Below, in pieces: positions 56,059-64,000 of a stretch of 64,000 nt of DNA. Below the pieces are notes generated by a model. That model searched no databases, was not told the origin of the DNA, and saw nothing but the letters and a program-made list of their open reading frames with translations. Source of the stretch: Chthoniobacterales bacterium (GTDB lineage: Bacteria > Verrucomicrobiota > Verrucomicrobiia > Chthoniobacterales > Terrimicrobiaceae). How positions within the stretch are numbered: position 1 is the stretch's first letter; every line of letters begins with the position of its first letter. The position numbers and the translations under genes are program-made. The DNA lies in NCBI GenBank assembly GCA_014879575.1, contig JACSRU010000108.1, positions 1-64,000 of the forward strand, given 5' to 3'.

Positions 56059-56813
56059 GCCGTCCCCCGCGCATCTTCCGCACCCCCTGGCGGATCTGCC
56101 TGTTGGCATTCCTATCCGTGCTTGCCGGCACAGGCATTGGCCGCTGCGGGGATCTGTCCAAGGATACGAATGAACTGATCTCGTGGCTGCTGAAGGACGG
56201 ACGGGAGATGAAGGAGATTCCCTTTCCGGTCGTGCTCGCCGCCGTGACGGGCCGGAAAGTCATCCCCATCGAGCCGGAGGCCGACAAAGTCCTGCTCGAG
56301 CGTCTGGCCGGGGTTCTCAACAAGGTTCTGGCCGACCTGAACGATCCCGCCCGGGAAATCCACCGGGCAGGCCGGATCAATGAAGCCAGCCGGTTCATCG
56401 AGGACCAACTCCGCCAGGAGCTGAATCGCCAGCCCGGCTGGAAGTGCTCGATTCCGAAAACGAACGCCGGAGAGGAACAACGCAGCGGGTATCCGGATCT
56501 CCAACTCGAATTGGAAAATGGCGATGTCGTCTTCCTGGATCCGAAGCTCCATGAGGAAAACTCGCGCACCAGCACGCTGAGAACCTTCTACTACGAACCA
56601 AAAATCACGACAAACAAGGTCCACAGGGACGCCCGCCACATGTTGGTGGCGATCCGGCACAATGGAAAAACGGGCGCGGATCTCCGCCTGTTGGGATGGG
56701 AACTTGTGGACGTTTCGCGGATTTGCGTGAAACTCAAGGCGGAATTCCAGGCCTCCAATAACGACATGTATCAGAAGGAAAACGTCGTCGCCGAAGGCGG
56801 CACCAACCCCTGA
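56055..56813 (+). CDS. Exported protein with PD-(D/E)XK nuclease-like motif
   Basis: A 252-residue protein of unrecognised family. Start is inferred as TTG 56055, which overlaps the OprB stop (TTGA); no early ATG exists. The N-terminus looks like a Sec signal (basic n-region, then ICLLAFLSVLAGTGI). Later, YPDLQLELENGDVVFLDPKL shows PD-x13-DxK, the PD-(D/E)XK nuclease pattern, followed by WELVDVSR and KLKAEFQASNNDMY. No methyltransferase is near, so it is unlikely to be a classical restriction enzyme. An exported DNase or a non-catalytic fold are both possible. Confidence 0.6.
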   Translation: MSRPPRIFRTPWRICLLAFLSVLAGTGIGRCGDLSKDTNELISWLLKDGREMKEIPFPVVLAAVTGRKVIPIEPEADKVLLERLAGVLNKVLADLNDPAREIHRAGRINEASRFIEDQLRQELNRQPGWKCSIPKTNAGEEQRSGYPDLQLELENGDVVFLDPKLHEENSRTSTLRTFYYEPKITTNKVHRDARHMLVAIRHNGKTGADLRLLGWELVDVSRICVKLKAEFQASNNDMYQKENVVAEGGTNP

Positions 56814-56879
56814 CCCGCAAAATTTTCCCATTTTACTTTTTCAGGAATCCGCCTTTGATGCACAGTTCGCCTGTTCATC

Positions 56880-59864
56880 ATGTTCAACTGGATTCTCAAG
56901 AAAATCATCGGCTCAAAGAACCAGCGGGAAATCCGTCGGTTACAGCCCGTTATTCGGCAAATCAACGAAATCGAGGCCGGCTTCCAAGGGCTGTCGGACG
57001 AAGGCTACCGGGCCAAAACGCAGGAGTGGAAGGATCGCCTCTCAAAAATCGAGGATTCGCCAACGCTGAAGGCGGAGCTTGAGGCGTTGCTTCCCGAGGC
57101 CTTTGCCCTGGTGAAAAGTGCCGCGCGGCGTCTCGTGGGCCGCGACATCACCGTTTGCGACCAGCCTCTCAAATGGAACATGGTTCACTTCGACGTTCAG
57201 TTGATCGGCGGGATGATCCTGCACCGCGGGCGCATCGCGGAAATGGCGACCGGCGAGGGGAAAACCCTGGTTGCCACGCTGGCCGTTTATCTCAATGCCC
57301 TGAGCGGGCGGGGGGTCCACGTCGTGACCGTGAACGACTATCTGGCCAAGCGCGATGCCGAGTGGATGGGTCAGCTCTACGGTTTTCTTGGGCTCACGGT
57401 GGGGATCATCCAGAACGACCAGCCGCCCGAGCACCGGCGCGCCCAATACCAGTGCGACATCACCTACGGGACCAATAGCGAGTTCGGTTTCGACTACCTC
57501 CGCGACAACGGCATGGCCACCAGCCGGGAACAACAGGTGCAGCGGGGCCACTTTTTTGCCATCGTGGACGAAGTGGATTCCATCCTCATTGACGAGGCGC
57601 GAACCCCGCTGATCATCAGCGGACCCGCGACGATCTCCACCCACCAATACGACCGGTTCAAGCCCCTCATCGAACAACTCGTCCGCAAGCAGACCATGCT
57701 CTGCAACCGGCTCGCCACCGAGGCCAGAGAGTCGCTCGAAGCCGGCCACCGTGAGGAGGCCGGTCGCACGCTCTTCAAGCTCAAGCTCGGCCAGCCCCGC
57801 AACAAGGCCCTGCTCCGCATCATGGAAGATCCCGACATGCGCAAGGTCATGGACAAGGCCGAACTCGAATTTTACAAGGACACCGACGGCAAGGCCGCCC
57901 TTGTCGCGCTCAAGGAGGAATTGTTTTTCACCATCGAGGAACGCCAGCACGATGCCGACCTTACGGAACTCGGGCGCGGGTATCTGAACCCGGACGATCC
58001 AAATGCGTTCGTGCTACCGGATCTCCTCACGGAGTTTGCCGACATCGAGAATGATCCCGCGCTGGATGCCGCCGGCAAGGCCCGGAAAAAGGGCGAGCGC
58101 CAGCAGCATTGCGATGCCCAGGCCGAGCGGATCCATAATATTTCGCAACTGCTCAAGGCCTATTGCCTCTACGAAAAAGATGTCGAGTATGTGGTGGAGG
58201 AAAACAAGGTGGTGATCGTGGACACCTTCACCGGACGCAAAATGCCCGGACGCCGCTGGAGCGATGGCCTGCACCAGGCGGTCGAGGCAAAGGAGGGCGT
58301 CCAGATCGACCGCGAGACCCAGACGCTCGCGACGATCACCATCCAGAACTATTTCCGCCTCTACGAAAAACTTGCCGGCATGACCGGCACGGCCGAGACC
58401 GAGGTCAACGAATTCCACGACATCTATCAACTCGACGTGAACGTCATCCCCACGAACCGGAAAGTCGCCCGCGTGGATGAAAACGACCGGATCTTCAAAA
58501 CCCGCCGCGAAAAATACAACGCCTCCATCGAGGCGATTCGCGAAGCCCACGGGCGGGGGCAGCCGGTCCTCGTCGGCACGGCGAGCGTCGAATCCAGCGA
58601 GTTGCTCAGCCGCATGCTGAAGCTGCAGAAAATCCCGCATACCGTCCTCAATGCGAAATACCACATGCAGGAGGCCGAGATTGTCACGCGGGCGGGCCTT
58701 CGCGGCGCCGTCACCATTTCCACGAACATGGCCGGACGCGGCACCGACATCAAACTCGGCGAGGGAGTTGGCGAGTTGGGCGGCCTCTATGTCATCGGAA
58801 CCGAACGCCACGAATCCCGCCGCATTGACCGGCAGCTTCGCGGACGCTGTGCCCGCCAGGGAGATCCCGGACGCTCGCGGTTCTATGTGAGCTTCGAGGA
58901 TGACCTGATGCGGAATTTTGGCGCGAGCGACCGCATGACAAAGATCATGGAAACTTTTGGCCTCAAGGAGGGCGAGGAACTCGAGCATCCGTGGCTGAAC
59001 AAAAGCGTGGAAACCGCGCAGAAACGGGTCGAGCAACGGAACTACCAAATGCGGCGGCGCACGCTCGAGTTCGACGATGTGATGAACCAGCAGCGCGAGG
59101 TCGTTTACGGCTACCGCAACGAGGTCATGGATTCGGAAAACCCCCGGCAGTTGATCCAGGAAGTGATCACCGAGGTGGTTCCGAAGAAGGTCGCCGATTT
59201 TCTTGAGGCACCGGAGGGCGAGGAGCCCGACGCGGACGGTCTCCTCCAGTGGTTGAATTCGACATTTCCCCTGGGCCTCAGCCGTGAGAAAGCCGCGCTG
59301 GACACCCGCTCGGTCGAGGAAAACGGCCAGTTCCTCATGCAGACGATCCGCGATGCCTACACGCGCAAGGCCGAGCTGGAGAATCCGGATGCCCTGCGAG
59401 GCCTGGAGCGTTACATCATTCTCAATGCCGTGGACCGGCTCTGGCAGGAACACCTCTACGCGATGGACGGCCTCCGCGAGGCGGTTTACCTCCGCGCCTT
59501 TGGCCAGAAGGATCCCCTCGTCGAGTATAAAAATGACGCCTACGGAATGTTCGTCGAACTGATGGAAAACATCCGGCTGGAAGTCCTGAACAATCTCTTC
59601 CGCAGCACGACAAATCTCCAGGCCTTTGAGCAGCTGCTCGCCAGCCTGCCGCAAAATCTCCTGCGTGCGGATCCTGCGGGACGCGCCCGTCCGGCGGGTG
59701 CTCCCTCTGCGGGGAGCATCGAGGGAGGGCTGTCGGAAGATGCCCCGGACGTCCCAAAATTGGAACTGCCCATCCGCCGCGAGTTGCCGAAGGTCGGACG
59801 GAACGATCCGTGTCCGTGCGGAAGCGGCAAGAAATTCAAATCCTGCTGCGGACGCAACGCCTGA
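56880..59864 (+). CDS. secA: Protein translocase subunit SecA
   Basis: A 994-residue ATPase driving proteins through SecYEG. Core motifs: Walker [34 protein letters not shown] and [15 protein letters not shown]. It ends in the zinc SEC-C motif [18 protein letters not shown], which binds SecB and phospholipid. It is about 90 residues longer than the E. coli protein; an extra charged segment lies at about residues 270-410. The start is [11 protein letters not shown]. Confidence 0.97.
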   Translation: MFNWILKKIIGSKNQREIRRLQPVIRQINEIEAGFQGLSDEGYRAKTQEWKDRLSKIEDSPTLKAELEALLPEAFALVKSAARRLVGRDITVCDQPLKWNMVHFDVQLIGGMILHRGRIAEMATGEGKTLVATLAVYLNALSGRGVHVVTVNDYLAKRDAEWMGQLYGFLGLTVGIIQNDQPPEHRRAQYQCDITYGTNSEFGFDYLRDNGMATSREQQVQRGHFFAIVDEVDSILIDEARTPLIISGPATISTHQYDRFKPLIEQLVRKQTMLCNRLATEARESLEAGHREEAGRTLFKLKLGQPRNKALLRIMEDPDMRKVMDKAELEFYKDTDGKAALVALKEELFFTIEERQHDADLTELGRGYLNPDDPNAFVLPDLLTEFADIENDPALDAAGKARKKGERQQHCDAQAERIHNISQLLKAYCLYEKDVEYVVEENKVVIVDTFTGRKMPGRRWSDGLHQAVEAKEGVQIDRETQTLATITIQNYFRLYEKLAGMTGTAETEVNEFHDIYQLDVNVIPTNRKVARVDENDRIFKTRREKYNASIEAIREAHGRGQPVLVGTASVESSELLSRMLKLQKIPHTVLNAKYHMQEAEIVTRAGLRGAVTISTNMAGRGTDIKLGEGVGELGGLYVIGTERHESRRIDRQLRGRCARQGDPGRSRFYVSFEDDLMRNFGASDRMTKIMETFGLKEGEELEHPWLNKSVETAQKRVEQRNYQMRRRTLEFDDVMNQQREVVYGYRNEVMDSENPRQLIQEVITEVVPKKVADFLEAPEGEEPDADGLLQWLNSTFPLGLSREKAALDTRSVEENGQFLMQTIRDAYTRKAELENPDALRGLERYIILNAVDRLWQEHLYAMDGLREAVYLRAFGQKDPLVEYKNDAYGMFVELMENIRLEVLNNLFRSTTNLQAFEQLLASLPQNLLRADPAGRARPAGAPSAGSIEGGLSEDAPDVPKLELPIRRELPKVGRNDPCPCGSGKKFKSCCGRNA

Positions 59865-59921
59865 TCCGTTGACGGCGCGGGCAGCGAATGCCGCGGCCAC
59901 AGGGTCCGTGCGGACGGGCGT

Positions 59922-61187
59922 TCAGCGAACCTGGCCGGTTCCGCGGATGAGATATTTGTAGGAGGTGAGTTCCTCGAGGCCCATCGGCCCGCGGGCGTGG
60001 AGTTTGTCGGTGCTGATCCCGATCTCCGCGCCGAACCCAAACTCCCCGCCATCGGTGAACCGGGTCGAGGCGTTCCAATAGACCGTCGCGGAATCCACTT
60101 CGCGCAGAAACTGAGCGGCGACATCTGCGTCTTCCGTGACAATTGCGTCGCTGTGATGCGACCCGTAGGTTTCCATGTGGGCCACCGCCTCCTCCAGGCT
60201 CCCAACGACGCGCACCGAAAGGATGAGATCGAGGTATTCCGTGCGCCAGGAGGTTTCGTCCGCTGGACCGAGGGGTTCGTAGCCGAGGTCCGCAAGAAGC
60301 TGGAAGGCTTCGGGATCGGCCCGCATCTCGACGGGATATTTTTGAAAGGCGGGGGCGACCCTGGCCAGGAAGGCGGGGGCGATTTCGCGGTGGACAAGCA
60401 GGGTTTCCATGGCGTTGCAGACTCCGGGCCGCTGGCATTTTGCGTTGAGCGCGATGTCGAGTGCCATGTCGAGATTGGCCCTTTTGTCCACATAGACGTG
60501 GCAAACCCCGTGGTAATGTTTGATGACCGGCATCCGGGCATGCGAAACGACATTCTCGATGAGCGAGTGCCCGCCGCGGGGGATGATCACATCCAAAAAC
60601 TCATCCATCTGGGCCAGAATCCGCACGGCTTCGCGATCCGTGGTGGGAACGAGTTGGACGGAATGTTCCGGCAACCCGGCTTTCGCACCGCCGGTCTGAA
60701 GGGCGGAGGCGATGGCGAGATTCGAGGAAATGGCCTCGGAGCCTCCGCGCAGGATAACGGCGTTTCCGGTCTTGAGGCATAGAACCGCCGCGTCGCTTGT
60801 CACGTTCGGGCGCGACTCGTAGATGATCCCGATAACGCCGATCGGAGTCCGGATTTTCGTGATTTGAATTCCGCTTGGCTGGGTCCACTCGCGGAGGATT
60901 TCTCCCACAGGATCTTTCAGGTCCGCCACCTGGCGGATTCCCTTCGCCATCCCGGCGATGCGTTCGGGAGTCAGGCGCAAGCGGTCAATGGCCGCCTTGT
61001 TCAGCCCCTCCGCACGGGCTACATCCTGCGCGTTGGCGCGGAGGAGGGCGTCCGTTTCGGCGACCAGCCCGCTCGCCATGGCCTGCAGGATTTCGGATTT
61101 TTTGGCGGAGGAAAGTTTTGCCAGCTCGCGCGAAGCGGCGCGTGCCCGGACTCCGATTTCCAGGATTGAGGATTCAAGGGCTTTCAT
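59922..61187 (-). CDS. proA: Gamma-glutamyl phosphate reductase
   Basis: A 421-residue enzyme of proline synthesis. Motifs: TPIGVIGIIYESRPNVTSDA, the nucleotide site AVILRGGSEAI, the catalytic Cys in NAKCQRPGVCNAMET and the end motif GPMGLEELTSYKYL. It reduces gamma-glutamyl phosphate to the semialdehyde. No proB is adjacent. The start at 61187 overlaps the stop of ald by 4 bp (ATGA), so the two are coupled. Confidence 0.95.
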   Translation of the reverse strand: MKALESSILEIGVRARAASRELAKLSSAKKSEILQAMASGLVAETDALLRANAQDVARAEGLNKAAIDRLRLTPERIAGMAKGIRQVADLKDPVGEILREWTQPSGIQITKIRTPIGVIGIIYESRPNVTSDAAVLCLKTGNAVILRGGSEAISSNLAIASALQTGGAKAGLPEHSVQLVPTTDREAVRILAQMDEFLDVIIPRGGHSLIENVVSHARMPVIKHYHGVCHVYVDKRANLDMALDIALNAKCQRPGVCNAMETLLVHREIAPAFLARVAPAFQKYPVEMRADPEAFQLLADLGYEPLGPADETSWRTEYLDLILSVRVVGSLEEAVAHMETYGSHHSDAIVTEDADVAAQFLREVDSATVYWNASTRFTDGGEFGFGAEIGISTDKLHARGPMGLEELTSYKYLIRGTGQVR

Positions 61188-62284
61188 TCGGTAAAAGGGA
61201 CATGGGGCAGGCCATGTGCGTCGGCGACAGCTTTGCAGGTGACTTTTCCGGCGATGATGTTGAGTCCGCCGGCAAGTCCCGGTTGGCGGAGAAGGGCTTC
61301 CCGCAGCGGAAAATCGGCAAGGGTTTCGATGTAGCGGTTGGTGACATTCGTCAGGGCCTGGGTCGCGGTGCGGGCATAGGCACCCGGCATGTTGGCGACA
61401 CAGTAGTGCGTGATCCCTTCCTCCACAAATGTCGGATCGTGGTGGGTGGTCGGACGCGAGGTCTCCACGCACCCGCCCTGGTCGATCGCGATGTCCACAA
61501 GCACGCTGCCGGGCTTCATCAGGCGCAGCATCCCGCGGGAAATGAGCTTGGGAGCTTTTGCCCCGGGGACCAGCACGGCGCCGATCAGCAAATCCACCCC
61601 CGGCAGGAGTTCCAGGATGCTGGCTTCGCTGGAATAAAGCGTGTGGGCGGAATGCATCGTGATATCCAAAAACCGCATGCGTTCCAGGTCCACCTCAAGG
61701 ATGGTCACGTCGGCGCCAAGCCCCGTGGCCATGCGGGCGGCATTCACTCCGGCGGTTCCGCCGCCGATGACCATGACTTTCCCGGGGAGAACACCGGGAA
61801 CCCCGCCGAGAAGAACGCCTTTGCCCCCGTTGTTTTTCGCCAAAAAATATCCGCCGACGAGGACGGACATCCGGCCCGCGATTTCGCTCATGGGTTCCAG
61901 GAGCGGCAGGCGGTGGTTCACCTCGACCGTCTCGTAGGCGATACAGGTGGCGCCGGTGCCGATCAGGGCTTCCGTCAGACTTCGGTTTGCGGCCAGGTGC
62001 AGGTAGGTAAAAAGGATCTGATCTTTCCGGAGCAGCCCATATTCCGAAGGGAGAGGCTCCTTGACTTTCACGATCATGTCCGCCCGCTCAAAAATCTCTT
62101 CGTGCCGCTCCAGCACCTCCACCCCGGCAACCCGGTAGTCCTCGTCGCCGAATCCGATTCCGGCTCCCGCCCGGCTCTCGACAATGACTTTGTGACCGCG
62201 CTTGACGAGTTGATAAGCGGCCGACGGCAACAGGGCCACCCGGTATTCCTGTTCTTTGATTTCCCTGGGAACGCCAATGATCAT
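61184..62284 (-). CDS. ald: Alanine dehydrogenase
   Basis: A 366-residue NAD-dependent enzyme. Motifs: VPREIKEQEYRVAL, the active-site KVKEP, LHLAAN (catalytic His), the Rossmann VIGGGTAGVNAA and DIAIDQGGCVETS. It deaminates L-alanine to pyruvate or the reverse. ATG 62284 (MIIGVPREI) is the family start. It is the first gene before proA. Confidence 0.96.
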   Translation of the reverse strand: MIIGVPREIKEQEYRVALLPSAAYQLVKRGHKVIVESRAGAGIGFGDEDYRVAGVEVLERHEEIFERADMIVKVKEPLPSEYGLLRKDQILFTYLHLAANRSLTEALIGTGATCIAYETVEVNHRLPLLEPMSEIAGRMSVLVGGYFLAKNNGGKGVLLGGVPGVLPGKVMVIGGGTAGVNAARMATGLGADVTILEVDLERMRFLDITMHSAHTLYSSEASILELLPGVDLLIGAVLVPGAKAPKLISRGMLRLMKPGSVLVDIAIDQGGCVETSRPTTHHDPTFVEEGITHYCVANMPGAYARTATQALTNVTNRYIETLADFPLREALLRQPGLAGGLNIIAGKVTCKAVADAHGLPHVPFTE

Positions 62285-62358
62285 TGGGCGACTATTGCGC
62301 ATGGACCCCGCTCCCGCAAGAATACGGTTATTTTGTCGTTGCCCACCCCATGCATTGG

Positions 62359-62389
62359 TTGGACATGCGGGCGGGAAATGGGTTATATG
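62359..62389 (+). promoter_or_regulatory. Possible promoter close to the start of the 282-residue gene
   Basis: TTGGAC (62359-62364) and TATATG (62384-62389; spacer 19, or TTATAT with spacer 18) would start transcription within a few bases of the ATG at 62398, implying a leaderless or near-leaderless message. Confidence 0.25.
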
Positions 62390-62397
62390 TCCGGGCC

Positions 62398-63246
62398 ATG
62401 CACCGGGGTTTTGTTTTTTTGCCGCTGGCCGTTTGCCTGCAAGTCGCCGGTCTCCGGGCGCAGGACATCGACGCCGAACTCAAGCAGAGCGGAGAGGATC
62501 ACATGCGCGAGGAACTCGGCGTGAATCCCATCACCACTCCCTCGATCCAGGAGCTCCTGAATCAACTCCAGAACTTCCGTCCCATCCCGCTGGATTTGAT
62601 TGATGCCGCCAAGCGGGATGCCGTGTTCAACAACCGGCTCCAGACGGCCATGCACTTTGGTTCGCTGGTTGCCGACGGGTTCCTGCTCACCTTGGCGGAG
62701 CGTCCGAAGGATGTGCAGGATGTCGGCAAGGCACTCATCCGCCAGGCCCGGGCTCTGGGGGTCGGCGAGCGCCTCACCAAGCGGAGCAAGAGCCTCCTCG
62801 AACTCAGCGACAAGGGGGACTGGTTGGGCATGCGACAGGAACTCGTCCGCACCCAGCAGGATGTCGAGACCTCGATGCTTGAACTGCGCGACGAGGAAAT
62901 GGCGCACATGATCAGCCTCGGGGGCTGGCTCCGCGGATTCCAGCTGGCCGCCAACAGCACGGTCACCCTCTACACACCGAACAAGGCGAAAATTCTCGGG
63001 AATGCGGAAATTGTGGAATATTTCCTCGACCGACTCTCGACCTTGCATCCGCGGCTGAAGAAGACGGCATTCGTTAAAACCCTTACCGAACGGCTCCGGG
63101 GAATCCTCAACCAAATCACCGAAACCCAGGGCCAAATCCTCACGCCCGAGCAGGTCGCAAAGGTTCGCGATCTTGCCAACGAGGCAGAGGCGGCCACCAT
63201 GTCGAAGGTTGACGAAGAGGGGAACTTCGAGGAACCGAAACCGTAA
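62398..63246 (+). CDS. Exported helical protein of unknown function
   Basis: A 282-residue protein. Signal peptide (about 1-21, cleavage near GLRA-QD), then mostly alpha-helical, Leu/Glu/Arg-rich sequence with no Cys in the mature part and no motif I recognise. One stretch, LTPEQVAKVRDLANEAEAA, looks like a coiled segment. It lies between the divergent ald gene and a protein kinase on the same strand, so it may be an envelope protein of a signalling locus. Function not assigned. Confidence 0.7.
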   Translation: MHRGFVFLPLAVCLQVAGLRAQDIDAELKQSGEDHMREELGVNPITTPSIQELLNQLQNFRPIPLDLIDAAKRDAVFNNRLQTAMHFGSLVADGFLLTLAERPKDVQDVGKALIRQARALGVGERLTKRSKSLLELSDKGDWLGMRQELVRTQQDVETSMLELRDEEMAHMISLGGWLRGFQLAANSTVTLYTPNKAKILGNAEIVEYFLDRLSTLHPRLKKTAFVKTLTERLRGILNQITETQGQILTPEQVAKVRDLANEAEAATMSKVDEEGNFEEPKP

Positions 63247-63341
63247 GTTCCGCACGGCGGAAACGGGTTTCTCCAACGGATTCTCGCAAACTCCTCCGCG
63301 TGGATTTTCTTCCCCTTCAGGCTTTATCCGATGTAATGGCA

Positions 63342-63350
63342 TGGTATATA
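63342..63350 (+). promoter_or_regulatory. Possible extended -10 element for the kinase gene
   Basis: TGGTATATA (63342-63350) fits an extended -10 (TGnTATATA) with no good -35. Transcript start would be about 5 bp before the ATG at 63362, giving a very short leader. Confidence 0.25.
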
Positions 63351-63361
63351 CCCCCTCTTCC

Positions 63362-64000
63362 ATGGCCGAGCCCGTCCGCTTCCAACACTTTGAGGTCCCG
63401 CTGCGTGAGGACGGGTCGCTGCACGAACTCGGACGCGGTGCCATGGGGATCACCTACAAGGCATTTGATACGAATCTGCGTTGTTTTGTCGCCCTCAAGG
63501 TGATCAATGCGGCGTATTTGAGCAGCGACGTGGCGAAGCAAAGATTCCTGCGGGAAGCCCGCTCGGCGGCCGCCTTGCGCCATCCGAATGTCGCCACGGT
63601 TTTCCATCTTGGCGAGGAGGGCGGAGATTGTTTTTACGCCATGGAATATGTGGATGGCGAGACCGTCGAGGCGATGATGAAGCGCGAGGGGGCCATCCCG
63701 GCCTCCGTTTCGTTGGAAATCATCCTGCAGGTTTCCCGGGCTCTCGGCGCCGCCCACAAGCAGGGACTCGTCCACCGCGACATCAAACCTTCCAACCTCA
63801 TGGTCGTTCGTGAGGAGGAGGGGGAGTTCACGGTCAAGGTGATTGACTTTGGTCTCGCAAAAAGTGCGGCGGGAACCGAGGGGGACGGCGAGGCGACTCT
63901 CACGGTGGCGGGCTTTCTCGGCACACCGCATTTTGCGAGTCCCGAGCAACTCGAGGAACGTGAGCTGGACGTGCGGTCGGACATCTACTCCCTCGGCGTC
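63362..64000 (+). CDS. Serine/threonine protein kinase (PknB-like), cut by the window edge
   Basis: The frame is open to the right edge: 213 residues seen. Kinase motifs are in order: glycine loop LGRGAMGITYKAFD, VALKVI lysine, the alpha-C Glu (FLREARSAA), catalytic loop VHRDIKPSNLM, DFGLAK, and GTPHFASPEQL with DIYSLGV. All catalytic residues are intact. An in-frame ATG at 63341 is an alternative start. The C-terminal part, which often carries a transmembrane helix and sensor domain, is beyond the window. Confidence 0.92.
   Translation, partial: MAEPVRFQHFEVPLREDGSLHELGRGAMGITYKAFDTNLRCFVALKVINAAYLSSDVAKQRFLREARSAAALRHPNVATVFHLGEEGGDCFYAMEYVDGETVEAMMKREGAIPASVSLEIILQVSRALGAAHKQGLVHRDIKPSNLMVVREEEGEFTVKVIDFGLAKSAAGTEGDGEATLTVAGFLGTPHFASPEQLEERELDVRSDIYSLGV

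Noticed and set aside
63248..63262. Six-base hairpin after the 282-residue gene
   Set aside because: Stem is short and no T run follows.

Overview
The window is a gene-dense, high-GC stretch of a Gram-negative bacterial chromosome. Three kinds of marker suggest a member of the PVC group, most likely Verrucomicrobiota. One is an SHD1 plus DUF1570-type metallopeptidase. Another is a short, chlamydia-like glutamyl-tRNA reductase beside a short HemC. The third is a cluster of type IV/II pseudopilins with Thr/Asn-rich tails. An OprB porin, an RND pump, lipoprotein signals and a L,D-transpeptidase show an outer membrane and peptidoglycan. This placement is inference; the window holds no rRNA. There is also no CRISPR array, prophage or complete insertion sequence.

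Layout. 1-5.2 kb: L,D-transpeptidase, RND pump and its periplasmic adaptor. 5.3-8.5 kb: an apparent envelope-stress operon made of an ECF sigma factor, a small anti-sigma-like membrane protein, a protease-dead HtrA/PDZ protein and an amidase. 8.6-11.9 kb: tig-clpP-clpX. 12-16.9 kb: CBS-type pyrophosphatase, carbonic anhydrase, SHD1/gluzincin protein, peptidoglycan-binding-like protein and pyrE. 17-19.7 kb: heme genes hemX-hemA-hemC. 19.7-24.7 kb: DEAD-box helicase, then a pilin/secretion ATPase with three pseudopilins. 24.7-29.7 kb: bifunctional fucose-salvage enzyme, divergent from a glycosyltransferase-ruvC-lipB operon. 29.7-33.5 kb: pdxA, nadE, a CPBP membrane protease and DoxX. 33.5-34 kb: a glycosyltransferase remnant and tRNA-Gly. 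34-37.2 kb: a two-gene ABC exporter, acpP and an Hsp33-like chaperone.

37.2-45 kb: FUSC-family exporter, half of an oligopeptide ABC transporter, a Tat-exported superoxide dismutase, and a coupled pair of histone-deacetylase-like and CoA-transferase/acetyltransferase genes. 45-49.6 kb: ftsK, a RodZ-like protein and rimO. 49.6-51 kb: a small inverted-repeat element whose right end supplies the start codon of a sugar dehydrogenase. 51-54.5 kb: gapA-pgk with a terminator between them, and an aldo/keto reductase. 54.6-59.9 kb: OprB porin, an exported nuclease-fold protein and secA. 59.9-64 kb: proA, ald, an exported helical protein, and a Ser/Thr kinase cut by the window edge.

The genes are mostly housekeeping with an envelope emphasis. 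Neighbours are tightly packed, with at least nine 4-bp start/stop overlaps (ATGA, GTGA or TTGA), so translational coupling is a general feature here. The most unusual items are four: the HtrA-like protein with all three catalytic positions changed to glycine inside a sigma-factor operon; the exported PD-(D/E)XK-like protein; the protein-acetylation pair; and the mobile-element-derived start of the sugar dehydrogenase.
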